NCBI RefSeq assembly: GCF_029865925.1
Contig: NZ_JARXAI010000082.1
Span: 1-40,361, forward strand
Length of the DNA: 40,361 nt
Origin: Sphingorhabdus sp.
Lineage (GTDB): Bacteria > Pseudomonadota > Alphaproteobacteria > Sphingomonadales > Sphingomonadaceae
Direction of reading: 5' to 3'
Part shown: piece by piece, positions 16,508-24,408 of the stretch
Layout: every line of letters starts with the position of its first letter
How positions within the stretch are numbered: the stretch's first letter is position 1
Notes under the pieces: generated by a model
Seen by the model: the letters and a program-made list of their open reading frames with translations, nothing else
What the model was told of the DNA's origin: nothing
Database searches by the model: none
Made by a program: the position numbers and the translations under genes

Positions 16508-17299
16508 CTACCAGCCGCCTGAGGCGCCGCCGCCGCCAAAGCTGCCGCCACCGCCGCCAAAGCCTCCGCCGCCAAATCCGCCGCCGCCAAAACCTCCGCC
16601 ACCAAAGCCTCCGCCACCCCAGATGATTACGGGCCCAATGCCGCTGCGCCGATGCTTACGCCCGCCGCCATTTGTGGAACGGATCATTGGTAGGAACACA
16701 AAGAAGATCATGAACAAGATGAAGATAATCGCGCCAAAGGGTATGCCTTTGTCACGTTTGTTACCTTGCTGTGCCGCGCTTGCTATCTTCGCCGCTTCGT
16801 CCGCAGGTAGTTCGAGCTGTGTCACGATGCGGTCAACGCCTGCACTGATGCCACCGGCAAAATCACCTTCCTTAAAGCGCGGGGTGATGTCGTTGCGGAT
16901 GATTGTGGAAGACAAGCCATCGGTTAGCACGGGCTCAAGGCCGTAACCGACCTCAATTCGCATTTTACGTTCGTTCGGCGCAACGATTAGGATTGCGCCA
17001 TTATCCTTCTCGGTTTCGCCCTTGCCATCCTGCCCAATTGCCCATGCGCGACCCAGTCGGTAGCCGTAATCGGATATCTCATAGCCTTCGAGGCTGGCTA
17101 GAGTTGTCACAACCAACTGGCGTTTAGTGCGGGCTTCCAGCCCCTCCAGCTTGGCAGTAAGCGCCGCCTCTTGCTGCGGATCAAGCAAATTGGCCTGATC
17201 AACCACACGGCCGGTCAGTTTTGGAAAATTCTGCGCAACTGCTGCTTGACCGATGAGGGCCAGCAGCAGCGCAATAAGCAGGCCAAGGGCCTTATTCAT
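16508..17299 (-). CDS. Secreted TPM domain protein with Gly-rich tail (YgcG-like)
   Basis: About 263 residues: a signal peptide (MNKALGLLIALLLALIG to AVA, 1-22), a TPM domain (about 28-150) with GRVVDQANLLDPQQE, ERKMRIEVGYGLE and GDFAGGI, a membrane helix near 190-208, and a C-terminal tail of repeated GGGGF units ending in SGGW. This arrangement matches YgcG-like proteins that anchor in the membrane with an exported domain. ATG at 17299 is chosen because it begins the signal peptide with GGGA upstream; the TTG two codons earlier is unlikely. LemA lies upstream with a gap of 19 bases. LemA and TPM genes are commonly paired, function unknown. The tail is encoded by near-perfect glycine repeats. 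Confidence 0.9.
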   Translation of the reverse strand: MNKALGLLIALLLALIGQAAVAQNFPKLTGRVVDQANLLDPQQEAALTAKLEGLEARTKRQLVVTTLASLEGYEISDYGYRLGRAWAIGQDGKGETEKDNGAILIVAPNERKMRIEVGYGLEPVLTDGLSSTIIRNDITPRFKEGDFAGGISAGVDRIVTQLELPADEAAKIASAAQQGNKRDKGIPFGAIIFILFMIFFVFLPMIRSTNGGGRKHRRSGIGPVIIWGGGGFGGGGFGGGGFGGGGFGGGGGSFGGGGASGGW

Positions 17300-17318
17300 G
17301 TTCAATTCCCGGACAGGA

Positions 17319-17927
17319 TTAGGTCGCTGGCGCCATATCTAGCTTCGGTGCAGATTCTGCACCGGGCGTTGTTGCCTGATAAGGGATCATGGGCTTGGCA
17401 CCGTGGATGATCTTGGCACCGATGATGTCCGGGAAAGTGCGAATGGTGGTGTTATAGCCACGCACCGCTTCGTTATAATCACGCAAAGTGATGCGTACGC
17501 GGTTTTCCTGACCCTCCAATTGATCCTGCAGTTTCAGATAGCCTTCTTGGCTTTTCAGCTGCGGATATTGCTCAACCGAGACCAGCAATCGCGAAAGGCT
17601 TCCCGACAACTGGTTCTGCACGCGCTGAAACGCCGCCATTTTTGCGGGATCGTTCAGGTCATTAGGGTTCACTTGAATGTTCGGCGATGTGGCACGTGCG
17701 CGTGCTTCAATGACCTCGGTAAGCGTTTTGTTTTCTTGCGCTGCTGCACCTTTCACAACATTGGCAAGGTTGGGGATCAGGTTCGCGCGCTCTTGGAACG
17801 CGGCTTGGACATCAGCCCATTTCGCCTTGGCATTTTCTTCGGCCGTGGGAACACTGTTGATCCCGCATCCGGCCAACGAAGCCGCAGCGACGGGTACCAG
17901 AAGAAATTTCAAAAAGTTCTCATGCAT
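17319..17927 (-). CDS. lemA: LemA family lipoprotein
   Basis: This LemA family protein of 202 residues begins with a lipoprotein signal peptide (lipobox SLAGC, Cys21). The LemA core of long helices follows: NAKAKWADVQAAFQERANLIPNLANVV, ENKTLTEVIEARARAT, then LLVSVEQYPQLKSQEGYLKLQDQLEGQENRV and YNEAVRGYNTTIRTFPDII, the family hallmark. LemA proteins are membrane-anchored helical bundles of unclear role. AGGAG lies ahead of the ATG at 17927. It is the first gene of the unit with two TPM genes and a Nudix gene. It diverges from the serine hydrolase across a gap of about 256 bases that holds a perfect palindrome. Confidence 0.95.
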   Translation of the reverse strand: MHENFLKFLLVPVAAASLAGCGINSVPTAEENAKAKWADVQAAFQERANLIPNLANVVKGAAAQENKTLTEVIEARARATSPNIQVNPNDLNDPAKMAAFQRVQNQLSGSLSRLLVSVEQYPQLKSQEGYLKLQDQLEGQENRVRITLRDYNEAVRGYNTTIRTFPDIIGAKIIHGAKPMIPYQATTPGAESAPKLDMAPAT

Positions 17928-18126
17928 CTAACGCGCTCCTCCACTTGGCAAACTGCCTATCAATCCAGCCATTTACATGGCGTGTGTTAGGTACATAAGG
18001 CGCGCTAAGGCCTTTCGCAATGACTACAGTTGTTTGCGCAATGAATTTTACCAACCGGCTTTGGCGATAAATTCACTTCGCTTTGGCGCTGTTATCTGAT
18101 GTAAAGCGAGGGAGGGTTCAGCAGCG

Positions 18127-18142
18127 GCGACATTAATGTCGC
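18127..18142. promoter_or_regulatory. Perfect 16-base palindrome upstream of serine hydrolase
   Basis: GCGACATTAATGTCGC is a perfect inverted repeat with no spacer. It sits 41 bases before the serine hydrolase start and 185 bases from the lemA start. The length and symmetry fit a dimeric regulator site (for instance TetR or MarR type), but which regulator binds is unknown. Confidence 0.5.
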
Positions 18143-18183
18143 TCAGGAGACTTTGGTTAAAAGATCATCTTTGGGGAAGTAGG

Positions 18184-19386
18184 ATGAAAAAATGGATATT
18201 AGGGGCGTTACTTTTCGTTGCAGCGGCAGCGGGCGGTTTTTGGGTGAGTGCAGACAAGGATATGAAGGCACTCATATCCCATTTGCCAACGGACTCTAAC
18301 GTGCTGTTCTGGAGCATAGAGCAACGCGACGCCGGTTTCCGCACAATGGACCGCATTCCGATTCTTGCAAAGGCCAACGTCATCGCAAAAGGCGATAAGG
18401 TTTATCCTTTGCCTGCCGGCGAGCCGCTGACAATCGGCATGGACGTCGATGCCTATATGAAAGCGCAACGCACGGCTGGACTTGTCATATTGCAGGACGG
18501 TAAAGTGCGGATGGAGAAATACGGTCTCGATTTCACGGCGCACGGCAAATGGACCAGTTTTTCGGTCGCTAAATCCTTTACGTCGACCATGGTCGGCGCG
18601 GCCATCAAGGATGGCTATATCAAGAGCATCGATGATAAGGTTTCCGTCTATATTCCGGACCTTAAGGGCTCGGCGTATGACGATGTGACTATCAAGCAAC
18701 TGCTGACCATGACCTCGGGCGTTAAATGGAATGAGGATTATACCGATCCTAAATCCGATGTTGCTTTGTTCAATTTGCACAAGGCCGAAAAAGGCATGGA
18801 TGTAACGGTTAGTTACATGCGCAAATTGCCACGTGAGGCACCAGCTGGAACCAAATGGGTCTACAAAACCGGCGAAACTAATTTGATTGGCGTATTGGTC
18901 AGTTCGGCCACGAAAAAGACGCTTTCCAGCTATTTGTCGGAGAAGGTCTGGGCGCCATTTGGTATGGAGCAGGACGCAACCTGGCTTTTGGGTTCAACAG
19001 GGCATGAAATTAGCGGCTGCTGCATTCAGGCATCGACCCGTGATTATGCGCGTTTTGGCGCGTTCATAATGGGCGGTGCAAAAATCAACGGCGTTGGCAT
19101 TTTGCCTGACGATTGGCTTGCCCCTGCAACAAGCAAGCAGGCGGACATTGGCATGGCCGGCAGAGGCTATGGCTATCAATGGTGGACCTATGACGACGGC
19201 AGCTTTGCGGCGCAGGGCATATTTGGGCAGGGCATCTTCATTGATCCCAAGCGCAACCTCGTGATCGCATCGAACAGCAATTGGCCAAAGGCGACTGACC
19301 CAGACACCGTTGGCGTTCAGCGCGAAGCATTTTATAAAGCGGTTCAGGCTGCTGTCGATACGGAAGCAAAGCCAGCACTGAAGTAA
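18184..19386 (+). CDS. Secreted beta-lactamase-fold serine hydrolase
   Basis: The 400-residue protein belongs to the serine hydrolase family with the class C beta-lactamase fold (EstB, 6-aminohexanoate-dimer hydrolase-like and related esterases). It has an N-terminal signal or anchor (residues 4-22). The nucleophile motif is S127-V-A-K130 in SFSVAKSF. A Tyr-based second motif, YKTGETN, begins at Tyr227, and ISGCCIQASTRDYARFG and GYGYQWWTYDD are typical of the esterase-like branch. It may act on esters, amides or cyclic oligomers; antibiotic resistance is not implied. ATG 18184 follows AAGTAGG and starts the signal segment. A perfect palindrome lies upstream, and a long hairpin follows two bases after the stop. 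Confidence 0.87.
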   Translation: MKKWILGALLFVAAAAGGFWVSADKDMKALISHLPTDSNVLFWSIEQRDAGFRTMDRIPILAKANVIAKGDKVYPLPAGEPLTIGMDVDAYMKAQRTAGLVILQDGKVRMEKYGLDFTAHGKWTSFSVAKSFTSTMVGAAIKDGYIKSIDDKVSVYIPDLKGSAYDDVTIKQLLTMTSGVKWNEDYTDPKSDVALFNLHKAEKGMDVTVSYMRKLPREAPAGTKWVYKTGETNLIGVLVSSATKKTLSSYLSEKVWAPFGMEQDATWLLGSTGHEISGCCIQASTRDYARFGAFIMGGAKINGVGILPDDWLAPATSKQADIGMAGRGYGYQWWTYDDGSFAAQGIFGQGIFIDPKRNLVIASNSNWPKATDPDTVGVQREAFYKAVQAAVDTEAKPALK

Positions 19387-19387
19387 A

Positions 19388-19445
19388 CATGCTGCGGCGC
19401 ACAATAATTGCGAATATTCGTAATTAGATTGCGCCGCAAAGCATG
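19388..19445. repeat. 58-base imperfect palindrome / hairpin before the polyamine operon
   Basis: The outer arms CATGC...TGCGGCGCA and TGCGCCGCA...GCATG pair with only an AA bulge. The centre AATTGCGAATATTCGTAATT is itself a palindrome apart from one G-T pair. The whole region therefore forms one long hairpin. It begins two bases after the serine hydrolase stop and ends about 78 bases before the binding-protein start. No T-run follows, so ordinary intrinsic termination is unlikely. It may be a 3'-end stabilising structure, an operator or a small mobile-repeat remnant. Confidence 0.7.
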
Positions 19446-19523
19446 GAAAAAAGGGCTTTTCTAAGGCCTGATATTAGTTCAGCATGTCATCTTCATGTTT
19501 CGTACTTCAGCGGGAGATTTGTC

Positions 19524-20633
19524 ATGGATTTTAAAACGTTTTTGCATGCCGGTAGCAATCGGCGGGCTATGCTTAAGGGCATGGGTGTTGCCGCCGTTGG
19601 ATTTTCACTGACGGGCGCGCTGGCCGGTTGCGGAGAGAAAGAAGCGGCAAAGCTCGCCAATGGCGAAGAGGCCAAGCTGAACTTCTATAATTGGGACACC
19701 TATATTGGTGAGACCACTTTGGGAGACTATAAGGACAGCGCCGGCGTTGATGTGAACATGACCTTGTTCGCCAGCAACGATGAATTGTTTGCCAAGCTAC
19801 GTGCCGGTAATCAGGGTTATGACGTCATCGTTCCGTCGAACGACTTTGTCGAGCGCATGGCCGCAGCGGACATGCTGGTTGAAATCGACAAAGCCCAAAT
19901 CCCCAATTTCAAAAATATTGCCCCTGAGTATCAGGACGTGCCTTATGACCCGGCGCGGAAATATTCGATGCCGTACACATGGCTGGCGCTTGGCATTGGG
20001 TATCGCAAGTCGAAGGTAAATTCGGTACCTGATAGCTGGAAAGTCCTGTTTGACAGCGACGAGTATAAGGGCCGCATTGCCGTGCTTTCCGAGGCTGGCG
20101 ACATGTTCCGGCTTTACGGCAAATATCTGGGTAAATCGGTCAATGGGCTGACGGATGCCGACTTGAAAACAATCGAAGCCATGATGATCAAGCAAAAGCC
20201 AAACATCAAATCTTTCCACGAAGACAATGGTCAGGACCTTTTGCTTAAAGGTGAAGTGGACCTTGTCCTCGAATATAATGGCGACATTGCCCAGATTATG
20301 ACCGAAGATCCCGACATCGGCTTTGTCATTCCCAAGGAAGGCAGCCAGCTGAATTCGGACAATCTGTGCATTCCAAAGGGCGCGCCGCACCCTAAAAATG
20401 CCCATGCGTTCATCAACTATCTGCTGGATGCCGAGGTAGGCAAAAAAATCACCGAGACGATTAAATATCCAACGCCTAATGCTGCGGTGAAGGCCTTGAT
20501 GCCGGATAGCTATAAAAACAACCCGGTCATTCTCCCGGCTGCCGATGTTTTGGCGAAGTGCGAATACGCGAAATTCAATCCCGATCTTCAGCCGAAATAT
20601 GAGGAGGCGTTTACCCGCGTTCGGGCGGCTTAA
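19524..20633 (+). CDS. potF: Polyamine ABC transporter substrate-binding protein
   Basis: This periplasmic binding protein of the PotD/PotF/SpuD family captures putrescine or spermidine for import. It has 369 residues. The N-terminus combines a Tat-like motif (NRRAMLKG, Arg13-Arg14) with a lipobox (ALAGC, Cys36), suggesting a Tat-exported lipoprotein. The mature part has LNFYNWDTYIGE, NDELFAKLRAGNQGYDVIVPS, SMPYTWLALGIGYR, VDLVLEYNGDIAQ and the C-terminal LLDAEVGKKITETIKYPTPN, all familiar for PotD-like proteins. GGGAG eight bases ahead supports ATG 19524 over one at 19443. It heads a four-gene set. PotF, SpuD and SpuE cannot be told apart here, so the ligand is uncertain among polyamines. 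Confidence 0.93.
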   Translation: MDFKTFLHAGSNRRAMLKGMGVAAVGFSLTGALAGCGEKEAAKLANGEEAKLNFYNWDTYIGETTLGDYKDSAGVDVNMTLFASNDELFAKLRAGNQGYDVIVPSNDFVERMAAADMLVEIDKAQIPNFKNIAPEYQDVPYDPARKYSMPYTWLALGIGYRKSKVNSVPDSWKVLFDSDEYKGRIAVLSEAGDMFRLYGKYLGKSVNGLTDADLKTIEAMMIKQKPNIKSFHEDNGQDLLLKGEVDLVLEYNGDIAQIMTEDPDIGFVIPKEGSQLNSDNLCIPKGAPHPKNAHAFINYLLDAEVGKKITETIKYPTPNAAVKALMPDSYKNNPVILPAADVLAKCEYAKFNPDLQPKYEEAFTRVRAA

Positions 20634-20636
20634 TTG

Positions 20637-21551
20637 ATGTCAGGCGCGTTGCAAGACTGGAAAAGCCAGAAGAAACCCTTTGCCGCAGTTGCAACGGCAC
20701 CGGTGTTCTGGCTTGGCCTGTTCTTCATCGCGCCTATGACTATTGTCTGGCTCTACAGCTTCGGTCAAAATGCCGGACCTGCGGATATCAATATTTCGGG
20801 CACGCTCGACAATTACAAACGCGCGACCGAGTGGTTGTATCTTTCCATTTTCCTCAAAAGCTTTGCAGTTGCCGCACTCACCACGTTGATTTGCTTGATC
20901 ATCGGCTTTCCTGTCGCAATGGCAATTACCTTCGCCGCGCCGAAGTGGCGCCCTTGGTTGCTGCTGGGAATCATGCTGCCCTTTTGGACCAACCTCCTGA
21001 TCCGCACCTACGCGCTGATGGCATTGATGGGTACCAATGGGTATATGAATAAGGGGCTTGGCGGCCTGTGGGAAGGCGCCAGCTGGTTGCGGACCCTAGT
21101 GGGGATGCAGCCGCTTGAGGCATGGACGCCCGTGCAGTTGTTGTACAATAACTTCGCGGTCGTTTTGGGGCTTGTCTACGTCCATCTGCCCTTCATGGTT
21201 TTGCCATTATATTCGGCGCTCGACCGGCTCGACAAAAGCTTGATTGAGGCCAGCCTTGACCTTGGCGCGGGGCATTTCAAAACCTTTATGAAAATCGTCG
21301 TGCCGCTGGCCGCGCCGGGGATTTTTGCGGGCGTTATGATTACATTGGTTCCCGCATTGGGTGCGTATCTTACCCCCGACCTCATGGGCGGCACCGATAG
21401 CCAGATGATCGCGAATGTTATCGAACGGCAGTTCAAGCGCGCAAATGACTGGCCGTTCGGCGCCGCTTTGTCCTTCTTGCTCATCTACGCGATGTTCATT
21501 TTGATTGCGCTGCAATCGATGCGCGCGAACAAAGTGAAGGAGGCGCGGTAA
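20637..21551 (+). CDS. potH: Polyamine ABC transporter permease (PotB/PotH type)
   Basis: This 304-residue inner-membrane permease forms half of the transport channel with the next gene product. It has about six hydrophobic helices, beginning with VFWLGLFFIAPMTIVWLYSF. The binding-protein-dependent permease signature region EASLDLGAGHFKTFMKIVVPLAAPGIFAG contacts the ATPase. The conserved NLLIRTYAL stretch is characteristic of PotB/PotH. ATG 20637 lies three bases after the stop of the binding-protein gene; a TTG immediately before is unlikely. AAGGAGG near the end of this gene (about 21537) serves the next gene, whose ATG overlaps this stop by one base. PotB and PotH cannot be separated by eye. 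Confidence 0.94.
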   Translation: MSGALQDWKSQKKPFAAVATAPVFWLGLFFIAPMTIVWLYSFGQNAGPADINISGTLDNYKRATEWLYLSIFLKSFAVAALTTLICLIIGFPVAMAITFAAPKWRPWLLLGIMLPFWTNLLIRTYALMALMGTNGYMNKGLGGLWEGASWLRTLVGMQPLEAWTPVQLLYNNFAVVLGLVYVHLPFMVLPLYSALDRLDKSLIEASLDLGAGHFKTFMKIVVPLAAPGIFAGVMITLVPALGAYLTPDLMGGTDSQMIANVIERQFKRANDWPFGAALSFLLIYAMFILIALQSMRANKVKEAR

Positions 21552-22387
21552 TGTTTAACCGCACCGCCATCGCACCGCTTGAATATACACGCAAATTATG
21601 GATGCGCAGTTGGGTCGGGTTGACGATGCTGTTTCTCTATGCGCCGTTGGTTGTGTTGATGATCTTCAGCTTTAACGACAGCAAGCGCAACGTGATGTGG
21701 AAGGGATTTACCCTCAAATATTACGAGAAGGCGCTGAACAACGACAGCCTGGTCGAAGCGATGGTCAATTCGCTAACCATCGCATTTTTGGCGACCATCA
21801 TCAGCTTGGTTATTGGCGCCTTGGCTGCGGTCATGCTCTGGCGCTTTCGCTTCCCGTTCAAGGGACTGGTCGAGGGCACGATGTCATTGCCGATTATCGT
21901 GCCCGAAATCTGCTTGGGCGTCGCGTTTTTGATCTTTTTTGCCAAACTCGACTGGCCCACTGACTTGGCTTGGCCGCTGAACCTGTCTGCGATCACGATT
22001 GCCCATATCACCTTCTGCTTTCCCTTTGTCGCGATGGTTGTCCGCGCGCGGCTGGCCAGTTTCAATAGGGAGGAGGAAGAGGCCGCCAAGGACCTTGGCG
22101 CGACCGAATGGCAGGCATTTCGCGATGTCCTACTGCCGCATATAAAACCATCCTTGGTCGCCGGCGCATTGCTTGCCTTTACGCTTAGCCTTGATGATTT
22201 CGTCATCACCTTTTTCACCAGCGGTCCGGATACGATTACCTTCCCGGTGAAGGTATATTCAATGGTGCGCTTCTCGGTCACGCCAGAGGTTAACGCCGCG
22301 TCCACAATCCTGATCATACTTACCGTCGCCCTGACCTTCATCGCGCTGAAATACCAGGGCGTGAAGGGCATCGCTGAAACCCATTAG
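21551..22387 (+). CDS. potI: Polyamine ABC transporter permease (PotC/PotI type)
   Basis: The second permease of the transporter has 278 residues and about six membrane helices. Recognisable features are VGLTMLFLYAPLVVLMIFSFNDSK near the N-terminus, FVAMVVRARLASF, and the ATPase-contact loop EEEAAKDLGATEWQAFRDVLLPHIKPSLVAG. A C-terminal LSLDDFVITFFTSGPDTITFPVKVYS segment is diagnostic of PotC/PotI. AAGGAGG lies six to seven bases before the ATG, the best ribosome site in the cluster, and the start overlaps the previous stop (TAATG). The ATPase gene follows after 15 bases. Translational coupling with the first permease would give equal amounts of the two. Confidence 0.94.
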   Translation: MFNRTAIAPLEYTRKLWMRSWVGLTMLFLYAPLVVLMIFSFNDSKRNVMWKGFTLKYYEKALNNDSLVEAMVNSLTIAFLATIISLVIGALAAVMLWRFRFPFKGLVEGTMSLPIIVPEICLGVAFLIFFAKLDWPTDLAWPLNLSAITIAHITFCFPFVAMVVRARLASFNREEEEAAKDLGATEWQAFRDVLLPHIKPSLVAGALLAFTLSLDDFVITFFTSGPDTITFPVKVYSMVRFSVTPEVNAASTILIILTVALTFIALKYQGVKGIAETH

Positions 22388-22402
22388 AAGCGGCAGATCC
22401 TT

Positions 22403-23533
22403 ATGACCGAAGGCAAACAACCCATCATTGAAATCCGCAACGTTTCCAAACGTTTCGGCAAAGTGACGGCGGTAGACAATATCAGTCTCGATATTCGCGC
22501 TGGGGAATTTTTCGTTCTGCTTGGGCCATCTGGCTGTGGCAAAACCACGTTGCTTCGGATGATTGCCGGGTTCGAAATGCCAACCGAAGGGCAGATCATC
22601 ATCGACGGACAGGATATGAGCCTTGTCCCGCCGAACAAGCGGCCCGTGAACATGGTGTTCCAAAGCTACGCCGTGTTTCCGCATATGAACGTGACCGACA
22701 ATGTGGGTTATGGCTTGCGGATATCGGGCATATCGAAGGCGGAGACCCGCGACCGCGTTGCCGAAGCGCTTGAGCTCGTAAAACTTGGCGGGTTTGAAGA
22801 CCGGATGCCCGATCAAATGTCGGGTGGTCAGCGTCAACGCGTAGCACTTGCGCGCAGCCTTGTGATGCGACCCAAGGTGTTGTTGCTGGATGAGCCACTC
22901 TCCGCACTCGATGCAAAACTGCGGGCACAAATGCAGTTCGAATTGGCGGATTTGCAGGACAAGGTGGGCATTACCTTCGTCACCGTGACCCATGATCAGG
23001 ATGAGGCATTGTCGATGGCCAGCCGCGTTGCGGTGATCAACAAAGGCGAAGTCGCGCAACTCGCGCCGCCATCTGACCTGTACGAATATCCCGCCAACCG
23101 CTTTGTCGCGGACTTTGTGGGCTCGGTGAACATATTCGAAGGCACGCTAACGCTGGACGAACCAGATAAAGCTGCGGTCGATTGTCCCGGGCTTGGCAAG
23201 ATTTACCTCAACCATGGCGTAACTGGTCCGCACGGCGCCAATGTGTGGATCGCGCTGCGGCCTGAAAAAATTTACCTCCACGTCCCCGGCGAAGGCAAGG
23301 CGGTGCGCGCCGCGGCGCAAGATGCCCCTGATGGCCATAATCTTGCGCGTGGCACGATTAAGGGCATGAGCTATCTTGGCGATGTGACGCTATATGACAT
23401 CCAGCTTGAGGGTGGTCACATCATCCGCGTCAGCCGCCCAAATCTGTCCCGCCATGACCAAGAAGACTTCACGTGGGATGACAAGGTCAGCATGCACTGG
23501 CGCGCCGACAGTCCTGTTGTTTTGTTAAGCTAA
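22403..23533 (+). CDS. potG: Polyamine ABC transporter ATP-binding protein (PotA/PotG type)
   Basis: This 376-residue ATPase energises the polyamine importer. Motifs in order are Walker A GPSGCGKTT (about residues 44-52), Q-loop VFQSYAVFPHMNV, signature MSGGQRQRVALAR, Walker B VLLLDEPLSALD and the switch His in VTHDQDEAL. A C-terminal TOBE-type domain (about 290-370) contains ALRPEKIYL and YLGDVTLYDIQLEGG. These place it in the spermidine/putrescine group. It is the last gene of the unit, and its stop lies 17 bases from the stop of the convergent FKBP gene. The order binding protein, permease, permease, ATPase differs from E. coli potFGHI, where the ATPase is second. Confidence 0.95.
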   Translation: MTEGKQPIIEIRNVSKRFGKVTAVDNISLDIRAGEFFVLLGPSGCGKTTLLRMIAGFEMPTEGQIIIDGQDMSLVPPNKRPVNMVFQSYAVFPHMNVTDNVGYGLRISGISKAETRDRVAEALELVKLGGFEDRMPDQMSGGQRQRVALARSLVMRPKVLLLDEPLSALDAKLRAQMQFELADLQDKVGITFVTVTHDQDEALSMASRVAVINKGEVAQLAPPSDLYEYPANRFVADFVGSVNIFEGTLTLDEPDKAAVDCPGLGKIYLNHGVTGPHGANVWIALRPEKIYLHVPGEGKAVRAAAQDAPDGHNLARGTIKGMSYLGDVTLYDIQLEGGHIIRVSRPNLSRHDQEDFTWDDKVSMHWRADSPVVLLS

Positions 23534-23550
23534 ACGCCGAACCAGCCGAA

Positions 23551-24354
23551 TCAATTATCCGCAGAGGCTGCGGGGCGCAGGTCAATCAAAGTAACGATGA
23601 TGTTGCTTGCCGAATCTGAATTCTCGGCCTTGGGCATGCAAAAACGATAGGTTGACCCTGTTTGCATCATTTTCAGGCTCTCACTGAAAAAGGGTGACGT
23701 TTGGCGCAGTGGAATTTTCTCCCATTCGCTCTTTTGTTGCACCACGCCGGATGTCGCGTCGAACACTGTAAAATCGACAAGCACCAAGTCGCCATCGGTC
23801 GGATTTTTGCCGGTGCCAGCCTTGAGGATATCAAACCCTAGGCCCGATGACGTGAACTGCGAACAACTGCGTTCAGCAACCGGAATAACAGGCTTTGGCG
23901 GCGGGCTGGTGAAGGAGAGCAGATCGACCTCAAACACCAAATCGGCATTTGCAGGAATGGGCCCCGTACCGGCTTCGCCATAGCCAAGCTTGGATGGGAT
24001 GCAGATGCGATAGCTTCCGCCTGCCTGCATCAGTTGTAGTCCCTGTGCAAAGCCCGGGATAACGCCGCCAACGGGAAATTCCGACGCTTGCCCTGAGTCA
24101 AATTGCGTGCCGTCTGCGGTCAGCATGCCATTGTAATTTACCACGACCTTGGACTCGGCATTTGGGCGATCACCATTGCCCGGCTTGATGACAGTGTAGG
24201 ACAGACCTTCAGCGGTTGTTGTCGTGCACGAAAGTACTGGCGGCTTGGGCTTAGCCGCCACGGGCGCGGCGGCCTGTGCTGCGGCAAATTGCAGGAGCAG
24301 GGCGGGGGTGAGGGCGGCTGTCGTCAAGGCGCGCTGTAGTGTTGGTGATGTCAT
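23551..24354 (-). CDS. Secreted tandem FKBP-type peptidyl-prolyl isomerase
   Basis: The 267-residue protein has a signal peptide (about 1-29, ending AQAAA). The first FKBP domain (about 41-152) looks active-like: VVNYNGMLTADGTQFDSG, EFPVGGVIPGFAQGLQLM, SYRICIPSKLGYGEAGTGPIPANADLVFEVDLL. A second half (about 163-262) repeats the same pattern, ERSCSQF, DGDLVLVDFTVFD, SLKMMQTGSTYRFCMP, but lacks the Tyr-Gly and Pro-Ala-Asn stretch. Each half has two Cys at matching places. It probably folds or chaperones envelope proteins; the second half may be a non-catalytic duplicate. GAGGA precedes the ATG. It lies between the polyamine importer and the aminotransferase, on the opposite strand to the importer. 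Confidence 0.9.
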   Translation of the reverse strand: MTSPTLQRALTTAALTPALLLQFAAAQAAAPVAAKPKPPVLSCTTTTAEGLSYTVIKPGNGDRPNAESKVVVNYNGMLTADGTQFDSGQASEFPVGGVIPGFAQGLQLMQAGGSYRICIPSKLGYGEAGTGPIPANADLVFEVDLLSFTSPPPKPVIPVAERSCSQFTSSGLGFDILKAGTGKNPTDGDLVLVDFTVFDATSGVVQQKSEWEKIPLRQTSPFFSESLKMMQTGSTYRFCMPKAENSDSASNIIVTLIDLRPAASADN

Positions 24355-24408
24355 GATTGTCCTCGGTAATGGATGAACGGGCTCAGCACTATGGTTTCTT
24401 ATTCGCCT

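Noticed and set aside
16510-16620. CRISPR-like or VNTR array
   Set aside because: The repeats are in-frame glycine codons of the TPM protein tail, without spacers.
18184-19386. Antibiotic-resistance beta-lactamase
   Set aside because: The active-site arrangement fits the esterase-like serine hydrolase branch; resistance is not supported.
22259-23059. 266-codon minus-strand frame opposite the permease and ATPase genes
   Set aside because: The plus-strand genes have complete motifs; this frame has none.
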